Source: Xiphophorus maculatus (Eukaryota; Chordata; Actinopteri; Cyprinodontiformes; Poeciliidae). From it: a stretch of DNA of 64,000 nucleotides. Below the pieces are notes generated by a model. That model searched no databases and was not told the DNA's origin. It saw nothing but the letters and a program-made list of their open reading frames with translations. The stretch is from the NCBI RefSeq assembly GCF_002775205.1, contig NC_036450.1, positions 18,061,479 through 18,125,478 on the forward strand, in the 5' to 3' direction. The first letter of the stretch is position 1, and every line of letters begins with the position of its first letter. Below, piece by piece: positions 35,601-50,600 of the stretch. The position numbers and the translations under genes are program-made.

Positions 35601-38600
35601 TCCAGGAAACACTTTTTCCACCCTGGTATTGTCTAATTCTAATGAATTATTTGACCTATTGTTGCCTTTCTACGTCTTCCCATTCTCCCCTTACGTCAAC
35701 AAGGAGCTATCATCTACGCAACTGCTGCCCAGCGGAAACTTTCTCTTTTTTTGGCTCGTTCTCCACAAAAATTCCAGGAAATCAGCAGTTGTTGAAATAC
35801 TCAGACCAACCTGTCTGGTATGGACAACAATACCACATTCAAAGTCACATCAGTCTTCCCCCGTTCTGTTTGCAATTGAACAGGTGTACTTAATAAAGTG
35901 AGTGTATTTGCTAAGTTAAGACAGAAATGGACTAAATGATGACTGTTTATTTGTAAATCTGAGCTGTATCAGATTGTCTTTTGATAAATGTAAGTCACAT
36001 GAATGCTCTCCAAGCTGATCTTGTTCTTTATGTTTATGTGTCTATGCACACACTGAGGTCATGAAAGTGAACTCACAGGCACAAACACACACAAACGCGT
36101 ACACACAGCTTGATAACTTCAAGCACCGTTTTATTTCCTGACTTCTTTAACGCTTGATTAAATCAGAATGTAACTTGGCCTTGGAAGTTAGAGATACAAT
36201 CTGTCCTCAAAAGCTAATGTCCAAGACAAAAAAAATAGCAGTACACAAAGGGGCAATAAATCAACTTGTATAACGAATTAAAGGCTGTCTAGATAAAGAA
36301 TAATTCCTTTCCTCTTACTGTCAGCAGGGTCCCATACTAGACAACATGGTGTAAAGGTAAAGAGAACAGACAAGAAAGGTATCTTTTTTGCCTGTATTAC
36401 TTTTGCTCGGACGTAATTCAGAGCAAAATGAATATATTTCACAGTTTGCGCACTGCTCGTGTTTACTGACAACAATAACGGGGGGAAGAGGATGAGGTGA
36501 TGACAAAGTGGGGCATAGGTGACACATTTCCTTCTCTTGTGTTTGGCAGTGGATGCTGGACAAAAACATCAGCCCACCCGCAGTCACCTGAGAGCAGTCT
36601 TCATGTGACAACCTGCAAGGTCACTGTAGAGCAAGCACGGCACTCACTTTTTCCCCCTTTTTTTTAAATCAGCACAGCCACGAGTGACCTTAATCCTCCA
36701 CTCCAAAAACTCCTTTTGTTGGTGGCTAAACAAAACTCTTGACCTCAGCCGAGCATTGACTTTTGTAAACTTTCAACACGTCTTCTAATGTTTCACCACT
36801 TTTACTGCTGGGACTGACAGCAATATTTCATTTCTTTCCATGTGAGAACACAATGAAATGTAAGAACATAATGCATAAAAGTCCGCTTTAAGTCAAATGT
36901 TTTTTGCTGTGAAGTAAGTTGTTCTTTGAAATAGACTGCCCGGTAACGCCAATACAAGACAACACATGAGTCAGTTAGAGTTTTGTCTTTTAAAGAGTCC
37001 AGAAACGAAGGCAGTAAGGTCATTCCTGATCAGATTCAAAGGTGCAATCAGGTGACAGAGCTTACTGCCACATGCTGCAGGCCCACTCATGGTCAGATGG
37101 TGCCTGAGGTGTGGCCTGGGCTGCAGAGCTGCGTCACGTGAGTCCTTCATGCTTAATTTTACTGCTGGTGATATAACTGAAACCCTAAGCCCCTTTGTCG
37201 GCAATGAAAATCAAAAAGGAGAGTAAAAAAGAAGAAGCAAATGCTACAGTTGAAGCTCTTCAGACTCATGTAGGAGTTCAAACACTATTAAAGATAAATG
37301 TGCCGCACAGGGTGAAAATTACCTTTCCGACAGGGGCTGACTTTGAGGACCCCAGTTCCCAGGCACTCTTTAGGGGTGACGCAGAAACCTTTGTTGGCCG
37401 GGTTCTCTTCCTTGCTGGCCAAAACAGAGCGGGGAGGTGTGAAGCGGTAGGCGGGGATTCCTTTCACCTCAACATCCTTCTCAAACTCCATGTAGATAGT
37501 CCTAGAGAGTAGAGAAGAAGCTAAAGTTTCAAACATAAGAACTGAAAAGAATGTTTTTAAAGTCTATTTTTTATTGTTTTAAATATCAACATATTTCAAA
37601 TCCTACTGTTTCGTAATCAGAAAGTCAATTTCTAAGGCATTCAGCCTGAACATAATATGACAACAATTAGGCTGTTTTGGTATTTTGAGTTATAAGTCCA
37701 AATTTCATTCATACACCTGGCAGGTTTAGATTTGAAAAAAATTTCTTTCAGCTGAGAATTTTGTTTCCGATAGGATATGTGAGCTATTTCTCAAAATTGT
37801 CATTTTTGTTTAATTTTATTCATATGACATGTTGCTTTTGATATCCTTCTTAAATATTATTGGACAATATCTTTATTAGTTTTAGAGCATTCAAACTCTT
37901 CCTATAATTTCTAACCAGCATTTGAATGTTTCAATTCATTCAAATCTCAATCTGCCAGGGGTATGATTAATTATCGACTTAAATGTGGTTTATTCCTCTG
38001 TGCGACTGCAATACAATAGCAAGGTAAGGATGACTCTGATTATTAGTAAGACTTGAGGGAAGGCAAATACATCTGTGACATTAAAATAAAATCACTTTGT
38101 TAAAGCTTAGCATTGATAATATGCTCTGGGTTGCCTGATTGTGCAGCGAGTTCAACAGCACCAAATCCTCTCTAATCTTCCTTTGCTTTCTCTTAGCCCT
38201 GTTCAGAAAGTGCTTTCAGCTTATCAGCTTCTATTGTTGCTTTTTGGTAATTCACACAGACTAAACAGAAGAAGCTCAGTGCGACATTAGTGTGTGCTCC
38301 AACAAAACGAATCGTTCAAAGTTACAAGGGTCAGTAACAACAGTGCCATTGATTTATGGATGTACTTTCACACAGGGAAAAAAAAGTGCAGAATAGGCAC
38401 ATTAGACCTGGCTTGAAATGTGATATGTAGCATGAATTGGCCAACAATTATATGTATTTTTATATGACATCCTACACACTGGCTTGAGATTTTTCACCTT
38501 TTGCCAACTTACAACCACACATTTCATTGTGTTTTGAGGGGAATTATCCACAAAACAGTGGGAAACTGTGATGTGGAAGGCAAGGTAAGGCTTGTTTACA

Positions 38601-41600
38601 ATTTTATCCACTAATAAACTCTGCAAACTGTAACCTTCATTTGTACTCAGCCTCCTTTAAGCTGTGTGTTTGAAAACTAATGCTCTATATAGCATTCTCA
38701 CAGTAAAAATAGTGGTGGCAGAATCATACTGTTGATATTTATTTTTTCAGTACGAACAAAGTAGCTGAAAAAAATGACCAGAAACACTTGAAACAGATTC
38801 CAAGCCTCATTTTAGCTTTAGCATGAGCATTAGCTACAATAAAATGATCAAACCATAGTCATGTCTCTTCATGGCCCAGTCAAAGTCCAAATCTAAATTA
38901 ACTTGAAGTTGTGGAAAAATTTGCAAGAAAAAAAAGTCCATCCAATCTGCATGAGCTGAAGCCATTTTGAAAAGAAGAATGGAAAATTTCAGTGCTTCAA
39001 TTAATAAAACTGGTAGAGTCTTAACACAAAACTCACTTTTAGAAAACTCTTCATCCTCAGTGATTTGGATGAATATAGGAGCTTAACAGACAAACAAAAA
39101 ACCTTTGACTGGAACATCCCCACAAAAATGAAATTATTTTCTTATTCTCTGTCAGAGTAGTGACTTTTTGTGCTAAAAATCAAATGCAACTATCCACTTC
39201 CCAAAACCTGTTCACAAAGCCATACAGCATACGTGGGCCTTGACCCAACAATGTAACATCACACATAGTTGTGACACCAGAAAACTAATTTTATATAAGA
39301 ATTTGTTGAAGTTTAGTGAGATTCCTGCTGGATCTGAAATGTCTAAACTGTATCATTCTCTCTAAAAGTACATTTGGATGAAATCCTGCATGCATTCTCA
39401 AGCTCAGGCTTGTCCTCAAGCATCAAGCCCTTTGGAGTCTCAGTTAACATTTCTAACATATTTAAATGTATTACTTAAAACGGTTTAATAGTTATCATTT
39501 AATACGTAAGTAAATAAACAAAAACACAATTTGCCGGAGCCCATTCTCAAAAAGCAGGGCCATTTAACCAAGACAAAGCTTCTTAATAAAATGAATCATA
39601 TTTAACCTTTACTTGATCTTATGTTTTTTTTATCTGTATTTCAGTTCTATTTCTTTATGTTAAAAATCTTACAGCACTTCACAGGAGAATTGCATTATTG
39701 TAAGGGGCCCATCCTTTTTCTGTGAATAACTACAGTCATATAGTGTGAGAGGAATCTGGACCATCCTCAGCAAGAACAAAGCCCTCCATACACTGTCTGC
39801 CAACTGACTGGGAAGAAACACAGCATACCAGTAGTGCAACAACACTATGTAGACCTTTTCCCTTGACCTTTGGGAGAGAAGCCAAGGAACGCAACTAAAA
39901 CGTTTCTGCTTTCCAGAACTGGACTGGGAATTTTTGTCTTGTATTCGTAATGAGAAACAAACACCAATCTGAAGAAAGCTTAGATCAGCTGAGCAAACAT
40001 TTAAGCTTCGGTTGACTACATTTTGCTGTAATTGCAGCAGTCTTGTTGGTATGCATATCTCCAGCTTTGTAAACATACTGATATTTGCCTATTCGTCTTG
40101 GTAACTTTGCTCTAGCCCAGTCATATTGTTAGGATAACATCTCCAAACATCAATTTTCAACTCTTGCCACCGATTTTCAATTGGATTTAGGTTTGGACTT
40201 TTACTCCACCATTACAACACTTACAAGGGTCAGTGCTGGTTCCACATTTATTGGTGTCCTACTGGAAGATGAACCATAGAATTGTGTGTTCAGGAGGATG
40301 ACCTACTTGTCAATTTATTATTATTTGAGCTAAGCAAATTCTGTGTCCGCCTACATGGCTTGTGTCAAACTTTAAACAGGACTTGTGAAGATCCAGATCT
40401 GTTAAGTGTGTGGATAATAGCTGCCCTGTTGAATAATCTTCTCCTTGCCTTGGCTGTCAGTTTAGGTGAAGGACCTTGTCTTGTGAAGTTTGCAGCTGTG
40501 CAAGCCTTCCCTCACTTCTTCAAATTGAATATTGTTGTACAACCCAGCTTGCTCTTCAAATTGTTATTAGTAAAAGATGTTGAAAATGTTTCTTTCCACT
40601 TCACAATTATGTTGTAGCAAAAAAAAAACTTTTGAGAAGTTGGTTGTAACTTGACACAATGTGAACAAGTTCAAGGATTATGAATTTCATTTCAAATATT
40701 CATACTTCATCACTTTACAAAGTTCTAAATTGGTTATTTCTGATTCAGGGGAATCCATAAGGATCTTTAAAACCCTTAGTGGCTATGGGGGAAAATAAAC
40801 TTCAGATAGAAGAATGATATTTAAACAATAACACCTGTCTGCAGTTTGTCAAAACTTTGCAGCTTTTGCAGGTCAGCTGTCAGTTACTGGAGCAAAGGGT
40901 CACCACCCCATGAGCGCGTAGATGGGAATCCTGGCACTTTTTTTAACCAGCAGATCAGTTTCAGATGTCATTCAGCACATGGTTTAGCCACTCAGCTACA
41001 GGCGTCACGCCATAGTAAGTGTGTAAAGGGTCAAAACATTAGTTGACTAAAAGTTTCCTCTTCAAATTATATATATAAAAAATTTTAAAAACACAGGAAC
41101 AAGGAGGGAAGACTTCCCTTGTGGTCATTAAAGCACAGTCAGACACAATGACACCATTAGGGAAAAAGTAAGTGTGTGAAAGAGTTTTGAAAATTTGGGT
41201 GAGGGGTCTTCGGCACACATCCAATCAGAGCCAAAGGTGCTTGCTCTATTACTCTACCAGATTCTTTCCACACCAAACAAAAAGAGGAAGATGTGGGCCT
41301 CATTACGGATAAGCACAAGGCACATACTGTATGTTTTGCATCAAACAAGGATCAACAGTTGTGGAATCATACTTAAATGGACTACTTAGATTGTTAATAA
41401 GTAAAAGGTTATTCTCCACACAGACCAAGCTTTGAACACAGAGATTTTAACTCCCAGAGATGCAGCTACACCTTTGTTTACCAAAACATTTGTTCTGTAA
41501 ATGTCAGGCTAGCACATAAATAAAAACTATCTTTGATTGATACTAGGTTTTTATCAAACATGAAATGCCTCCACTGCATGAGATGCCAGCAATTAAAGGA

Positions 41601-44600
41601 GGCTTGGTGTGGACTTATTTGTATGTGATCAGGATGCTGCAAAAGGGATCCAAAACTGGTTCCAAAAACAAAACACATTGGTATTTCCTCGCAAACAATA
41701 ATTTGAACTCAAGATTGTGTCAGGCAATGGGGTACAACCCTAATCTGTTCCTGTTGATCACATTTCTGGTCATTAGAAGATATGTGACTTTTAATGGAAT
41801 AGAAATCCATTAGAGACATTCCAAAATATTGTGGAATGTCTCTACAATGCAAGTTTACTGATGGTTCCTGTAGTTTCTAATAGTTTTTTTGTTTTGATTT
41901 TAAATATAATCATCAAAACATCAAATAAGAGCTGGTTCCATCTCTGGGTGAGATGGAACCAGAGCTGGTTCCATCTCTGGTGGAACCAGCTCTTATTTTT
42001 CTACCAAAGCTAAACACTCAGTGTACTTTAAAAACGAGGCTTACAGCTTTCCATTAGTGATACGGATTACCCTTAGATATAACTGTATCTACAGACTGCT
42101 GACAAACATTATGACCATCCTACTATCTTTCCTCCCTACTTTCTATTAATGTAGTACTTGAAATTACTTAACTTTGTGTCTCATCTTCAGTATGTTCTTC
42201 TGGCTCAAAGCTTCTGGCTATATTTCCTTCCTGGACTAAGTCATTGACAAACCAATTGCTGTCATTAACTATCTCTACTTTCTTTGTTAGTAATCCTGGA
42301 ACTGGCACTTTAGCATTTAGCTTTGAATCTCTCCTGGATCTATCCAGAGCTAGTGCTCGCTCTAATCCAGTCTTCCTGGTACAGTGCTTCTGTATTTCAC
42401 TCCGGACTAGAGCCATTAGATAACATCACCTTGAACTATATGTATTTTCTTTGCTGTTTTTCCCTATAGAAAGTGAACGTGGAAAGATCCTGTCCAAGTC
42501 TTTATATCAAAGCACATAAAAGGTCACACAGGAGGGCGGTGTGGTCCTGAACTTTACCTGCACAGGTCAGGAGAGAAGACATAAAGACGTTCGCTCTTGT
42601 TTAGCAAGGGATGGAAAGCACTTCCGTCTGATCCAAGGATGCTGTTGCTCTCATTAGTTGACCAGTATTTGAGCATCCTATAACACAAATTAAATTAACA
42701 TTGTTCTTTTTTGCCAACAAACCAATGACAAGTGTTCATATAGCCTGCATTTCCCTCTTTTCAGATTACTTAGGTTTTTGTTAAATTCAGCACATCGTTC
42801 CAAGTTAATTGTTGAATTTATGAAGTTATGTATAGTACCTCTTTCTTGCCGGCAATAGAGAAAGGTTTAGCAAGCTATTTTATTTTGCACAGACAAAAAG
42901 AGGTCATAGAAAAAAAAAAGCACAGGATGTTTTCAAAAAAACACATTTGTTATGTCAACATGTTTGCTATACTCATTGTAGAAATGATCAAGAATGGTTT
43001 AATCTGCAGCACTTCAAAACGCAGCTTCCCTGGTGCAAAAGGGTAATTATACCACTTAAGGATAAGAAGTCTGGATAAGATAAGGCTATTTAAAAACCTT
43101 TTGAGAAAATCCAAGTAGCAAGATGTTCTGTCCAACTTTCTGTGGTAAGAGTTGCAGGCAAGACCAACAAGAAAAAAAGTGAAAGGCAGAGATTACCCAA
43201 CACACACCTATTCAATAAAAAAATACTTTATTTATCCCAAAGAGAAATTAAATGTCGCAGCTCATATCATGCCAGTGTCTTCAAAGTAAGTTGTGAATTT
43301 CTGGGCAGCAGAGACGACGTTCCACAGTAATACTCCCTGGATGACGCCATCAGCTGTCCTGCTAATCCTCCTCACTTGCTTTTGCTACTCCTCTTTCTGA
43401 CTCCATCTGGCTAGAACGCCAGGCAGACAGATGTTGGGTTTGGGGTTATGAGACGGTTTGAACCTTCACATTCTCTCTCTGCTCATTGGTCCTGCTCTAC
43501 TTCCTGGATGCAGGAAATAGGCTTCCTGAATGAGGTTGTAATTCAGGTATTATTTGAGTTTTTCAGATGCTCCTCTGCTGTTCCCAGTTGTGGAAAAAAA
43601 ATAGTTGTCGTGATTACACATCATAATAGAAAGTAAGAAAGTTAAGGCAAAACTTCTTCCAACTGCACAGCAGTCAAAAGCAGAGCGAATAATTGTCCAA
43701 CCATGCAAAAATTCAACCAAAGAAATTATAAACAAAAGTCTACAGAAGGAACAAATCAGAACTGCAGCACCAGCTACCCCAACATGCCGCCACAATGAGA
43801 AGATCAATTCTATTATGTCCTGGGTGTGTGTGAGACTGCATCAGTGTTACCTTTCCCCTTTATATGTTTCGATCCGTGCATAATCTAAGTAGTTCTGCGT
43901 TCCGGTGTGGAAGACAAATTCTCCGTCGCTGCTTTCATTTTTCTGTGCCAAACAAACATTGAGCTCATTAAAATGACATTTTCTTGTGTGATGGTGAGAG
44001 CAAGTTTATAAAAAAAGTCCTCTCTCTTTTGTAAAATTGCTAAAATACAGAAGAGCTTTTATCATTATTATTATCTTTTTTTTCTGTTAAACCTGTGCAT
44101 ACCTTGTACATGAGGCCGAAAACCCTCTCCACATCAGTACCGGATGAGGCAATGCGGTCCAACAAAGCATCTTCATAACCCCAAAGTAATTCCTGAACAC
44201 TTCGAGTGGTGAAGAGACGACTTTTGGTGCCTTTTATCATAATATTCAAAAAAAAGCTCTTGTATCCCGGCGCCTTGTTCATTGCAGCCTAGAGTCAAGA
44301 ATTTGAACAGATATGAGAAAATACAACCAATTTTGCAGGATATGCTGGTGGTGAGCAGAGCAATGCAGTGGGAGTACACACTCCCCTTTACCCCAGCTGG
44401 ATTCCCAGTCTTTTTTTCCACTTATCTCCAACCTTTAAATAAGGACTTACCCAAATGGGAATGTTGACAGTGGTGATGTTATCGACATCTGGGTCACCAA
44501 CAGACTTATCCCTCAGAAACACAAAGCTTTTGGCGTTGTACGCCGACACCTTTGTATTATTGTCCAACATGGTGACGTTGTCCTTATACCGGTACTCTCT

Positions 44601-47600
44601 GTACAAACAGTCATTAAAAAAAAAAAAAGATTACTTCTCTGCTGAATTAAAACTTGAAGATTTAAACCAACCCTTTGTCATATACATCAATATTAATTTA
44701 GAGAAAAAAAAGGAAAACTTTCAGTTAGGAATTTTAAAAAAAATCACCAACTATTAGTAAGTCCAACAATTCCTTGGATGGCATTGTTGGATGGCATTGT
44801 AAACAGAAAATAATCTCTGTTCATTTTCTCTAAAATAAACAGAAATTACAGTGTAACTTTCTTTTTTTTAAAAAGTTGTTCAGTGATTCTTGGGACTCCA
44901 CACCTTATGTTACCCCCGGGTAAAAATGTGACGTGACACAGTCACCTTGTACCTTTGTGTTATGAAAAATTAGATGACCCAGATTTATGTTCAGGAGGAT
45001 AACAAGAAAGGTAGGAAAGAGCTCCAAAGCTCAGTGTTAAAATAACCTCAGCAGGAAGTTGCATGTTGGGGTCAAAAACATCTTTATAAATGCATCTTAA
45101 TTCATCTTGATGCCATGAAGTGCATACTAACTATGGGAGAGGATATAGCATATACTCGACAAAAGTCTGAAATCTAACTTTAATGCAGATCGATAACTGA
45201 GATTAGAATTCTGGAATTAAAAATCAGATTTTTTTTAAACTTTTCTTTTTTTTTCTTGGTTTTGGAACTCTTCCATACAAAAGCAAAAATCACTGCTGTA
45301 GTTTTTTTATTTTATTTTGCACATTGGCTATTGTTAAACATCTTTTAAATTGTTTTATAAAATGGTCCACAGTACTTTTCATTTTTCCCTATTACCACAA
45401 AATTAAAAGGATATTTTAGTGTGAGCAAAATAAGCATGTCACTCTGCAAAAAGACATGTCAAGTTCAAAAGATTTTTTGTTTCGTTTTTGACTTACCTGT
45501 AGGTGTAGGGTCCAATCTGGTTGACTTCTGGTTTTTTTCCACTAAGGACCTCTTCTACATTGGTCACATTAAAGAAGAAAAACTCCATGAAGACAGGAGG
45601 GGGAGGGGATTTCCATGACTCGAACACGCGGCTACCTTCCACTAAAACAATTTCCTATTGAGAAGAATAAACAAAAATCACACAAAAATAATGAAATTAT
45701 ACTATGCTTTTTGTAGCTTTTTTCTGAAAGTTTAAACCAATGAAAAAAGAAAAAAACATTCCTGAACTGCTTAAAAGCTATGGCTTTGCATCTGCCGCTT
45801 TTCTAGGTCATTATGCCCAATCGCAGCATGTTTGGTATGCATTTTCAACAGAACATCAGACACTATTTAATTTTCCATATATAATCTGAGCAAAAAAATG
45901 AGCTGGTTGAAACCTTTCACATTGAAGCATACAAATGATTCTTGGACTTTTTATGCGTTTTAATCGCATGATTCTGTTCTTGCACGATGAACAGTGCTTT
46001 GCCACAGCAAGCACATGTTTTGAATCTGAAGTTTTCCCAGTACGCTCGCAGTAAAAACAACCCCAAGAAGAAAAACATCCTTCTGGGTGGGTGCAGGGGA
46101 ATGTGTGTGTGTGTGGGAGGGTGTAACGGCTGCATTAGTGTCGGACAACAGCATTGGCTGCGAACATAAATGGTGTGAGAGTGGACCCTTCCACCACCCC
46201 ATTGTCAGCCGTTTCCCTTGACGACAGGCACTTGGAGAGAGCGCCTCTGACAGATCATGTGATGCATGGACCCTGATGCCCGCTGTTTGTGGGGGACCTT
46301 GATGATGTGAGCCACATTCCTCAGGATCTAGCTTTTTGAGGCCCCAGAGGAGGAGCACTGCCGACCACCCTGTTTGATTATACAGTATGATGAAACAGAG
46401 AGGTATTTTTTCAAGCTACTGCACAAGGAATAAGAATAGAATTCGGATTGGTCTTTTTCCAAACAGCAAGTAAGGAGAAAAGATTATATGACCTAACTGT
46501 GCCAAATTTATTGTAGCCACCAAGCAACTTTTTCAAGAGAATAAAAATCCCCTCCTTTTTAGAGTCCCTTATTACTTGCGATATAGGACAAAACCTTAAC
46601 CGAGTAGCCAAGGATCACAAAGTTGTCGCTTAAAATTGAGGAACAGGCTCTGTCATCCTTTTACGCTCTGAATAATCAATATTATAACCTTCACAGCATG
46701 CTACACAAAATACATGGGAAACAGGAACAAAAAATCCCTCTCATCTCTGTACATCGCAACCCGATACATAAACACATGTGGCAGGTGAATACACAAACAC
46801 ACATAGAAACCTGTGCTTTGATGTGGCGATGTTCAAATACATACATAGATGTGAAAAACACTGGACACAGCTGGAGGCAGCTCTTAAAATCTTCCAGTCG
46901 AGCCACAAAAGCTTTGCATTCTTTAAAAGTGTTTCCCTCTTCCTGCAAAGCAAAATAATCTACAGCATTGTGGAAATTGAATTTAGTAAAATAACCAAAT
47001 TTATAATGAATCTGATTCAGATTCGCTCTTGCCTTTGGGGTCCAATAATAACAACAGAGAGATTGAGCTGGAGTATTGGAACAAAACTTTCTGAACAAAA
47101 GTCACATACAGTGAAACCTAGAGATTTTTAGGCGTTTTTTTTGACACAATTTGGCATTTCAGAGTTGCAGACATGTTATAACAAAGCCAGTTCTCAAAAG
47201 ATGATTTTTGAAGGGAATAAATAAAATCTAATAAATTTAACCTGACAGCAACAAAAGATCTCAAAAAGCATCACAATATGTTTTATCTACCAGTAATAAA
47301 AAAAACCCAATTTCTAAGGATTTGGGACTAAACCTTCCTAAAAGCGACTGGCCAACTAAATTATTCCAACAGGGCATCAACTCATCCACGAGGTGGCTAA
47401 AGAATCCTTCTAAAACACCACAGGCCTCACTTAAATATGACCAAATTGCAGTTTTTAAATAATTATATAATTTACTAAGGGAAAAACAAGAAATGCAGTA
47501 TAATATCTAGTGTGCTGTTCAAAATATAGCAATGTCATTTTAGTATGTTTTCAACTCAGAATGTTTTCTTTAAACATATTCTCAACAATGCAAAAATAAA

Positions 47601-50600
47601 AATCTTACACCAACATTGTTTATTTAGTAATGGTCTAAGGAACCAAAATTAAGAAAATATTCTTATAACCCTGTGTCTTTAAAGAATCATTGCTTGCTGA
47701 CCTCACACTAAAACACAGAAGTTGCCTAACAAATCTCAAACAATAAAAGAGACTGAGCAAACAAAGAGAGACTAAGGCTTAAAGGACACATGTGGGAGGA
47801 GATACTCTACTCTCCTGGTAGCGTGAAGCAGTAACTTGATACAGTTAAAGTACTTCATACTGGCTGACAAATAACTGGGGAGTAACATAAAAAAACACTA
47901 TGTAAAGAAAACTTCAAGTACAAAAAATCTAATTATTTGAATACTTACTTCCAATCTGAATTTTCACTTATTCGAAAATGCCACTGCCATGCTTTTTCTC
48001 TTGTCACATTTTGTTCTTAGAGAAATGAGGAATGTCTCATCAAGTTCACACACAGAGATCTAACTACTGGGGTTCCCTTTATGTTACGCTCCACTTGTCG
48101 CTTGGACACAAAAACAGCTTTTTTAAAATATTATCATAGTAATACTAATATTATCATACTAATATTATGTATCAAGAGAATTTAATATTATTAATATCAT
48201 AATTAATATTTAATTAAGTTGTGTATTTACCATACAAAACAACTTTTATTAAAAGTGTTTAACCCTCAAATGTGGGTGTTATTTATAAAGAGTATTTTCT
48301 TTTTTAGAAAGAAAAAAAACATCAAAAAAAGTAATCTTATTTCCTCCCATAAATAATGTAGATGAACTGGTAGTTTTTGGTAGACTAAATGTAAAAAAAA
48401 TATTCTGACTATGTAAAAAAACAAACAAAAAAAAAAAACTCAGATGCAATTAAAATTGTTCAAACAAAAACAGAATAGCAAAAGAATTTAACATTTAAAT
48501 TCATCCTATGCACACACAAAAAAAGTAGGTCATTTATATCAGCACAGCCAACGTATTGCAAAAATAAAAAATTGAGGGGTACAGAAGAGTTAATAAAAAT
48601 TATTTTGTAAAATATTTTCCAATTGAATCTTTTGAAGAACTGCAACAACACAAAACCGAAAGATAAAGTTCTTGATGTCTTGAGTTCATTTCATTAAATA
48701 TCTCTGTTAATAAATCTACATTATTGACTCTATAGAAATGTTAGTATTCTGTTATTTTCCAAAGGATGATTTAAAAACCTTTCACCTAAAAGCAACCTGA
48801 CCCTTGCAATGGAGAAGCAGGCTTGATTTGAAACTAAAAATGAAGGTGTAGTGTGTGATAACACTAACATCAGAGTAATGTCATTTTCCTGGCTGCACTG
48901 TTATCATAGTAAGGTGAACCTTCTGGGAAAGTTTTACAATAATATGGGAATCATACGATTTCAGCATCTTTAAACTCAGGGAAACTGCTCAATTCTTTTA
49001 AGGTGGGAGGACTCTTATTTTAAATAGATAACAAATATATGCCAAGGGATTCTAAACATATTTATGCCCAACTAGAACAGATTCCCAACACTGCTTATGC
49101 TTTTAAAATATCATAAATAAAGTTGTTTATAACTTTACTAAGGGGGAGGACATTCTCCCTCAAAAAAATATTGATTGGGTGCAAGGAACATTGGGAAGCT
49201 GTTCATGACAATTTATCAATGCCGTAGCACAACATTTGAGAAGTTATGGGGAAGAAGTTTCTTGTTTTTTTTTAAATTTGTGACATTTGCCTCCTTTATT
49301 CTAGCACCTCTACTTCCTGTTGTAACTTTTGAATTCAGGAAGTAAATATTTACACTTGTCATCAAAATTTTCAGCAAGGGTAAGGTAAATGACTAAGTGT
49401 TCTAAGTGAAACGTTTGTTTATATGAAAACTACCTATAATTTTTTAATTTAAAGAAATCTGGTGCGCACAACAGAATATGTGTGCACCACATACTATCTC
49501 ATGTGTGCGAGAAAGTTTTTTTTTCTTCTTCAATGTCTCTTTAGGGGCTCCATAAGCCTGCCTGTAAGAAAAACAGTTTAAGTTGTATATTTGCTTGATT
49601 GTCCGGTCTGGATGCAATTAATAAGTATTTGTTTCACTGGTTCTGAGTCACTTAACAACATAACTGTTGTCTTCAAAGTCTAGATTGTATCAGTTTCCCC
49701 CTCAAAATATTGTGGCTAGTTTTGTGGTCTCAGCAGAAAGTCAAGACTGATTCCTAGTGGGAGACAAAACTAAAACATGGACTTTGATGTGTCAACTGTA
49801 GACAAAGCAATGAATCAATTTTGCAGCCTCTACAAATGCAGTCACAATCACAACTTCACTTCGCCATTTCTGGAAAGTTTTTAGTTGTTTTTGCTATGAT
49901 TTTAAATTCCATCAGGCTTTCTTATCCATATTTACAGTAACTTCAGGAGACGTTGCCAAGTTTAACAGAATGAACTTCCCATGACTCCACTTATTCCTGC
50001 ATCTACACATAAATCTAAGCCCACTACCCCCAGAGGGTAACAATTTTGTTAATGTTATGATTTAAGAGGAATTACACTGCTAGAATTTTAGGCCTTATGA
50101 CAAGACATATTTCCATTGCAGCCCATCATGATTGGTTGATGAATTTAAACAAATATTACTATTCTAATTTTACAAAAATATTTCTCTGACACTGATCACT
50201 TATAATAACATGAAGAACACCTCTTGCCACACATTCTGGATTTAGGTGTCATTCCTGACTAGCCCACTAACATATAAATATACCTTAAAATAAAACTGTG
50301 GTGCCTAACTCTACTCCTTAGGGACGACTACCCTAAATGTTTTAGATGCACCAGTATATCTAATTCAAGTGTTTGTTTGTTTTTTTCTTAGCATGCCATC
50401 AAGTGCTAGTAGGCTGTAAATCAACCACTCATTATGTGTTTCCCAAAAATTTGGGGAAACACCTAAAGGAGGATCACTGACATAAACCATCTCATATTAG
50501 GTCTAACTGTATGTTTCGGGTTGATGTCCTGCTGTAAAATAAAGCCTCTGCCTCAGAAAACACTGAGGCAGAGGCTTTATTCCGGGACTGCTTTGTAAAA

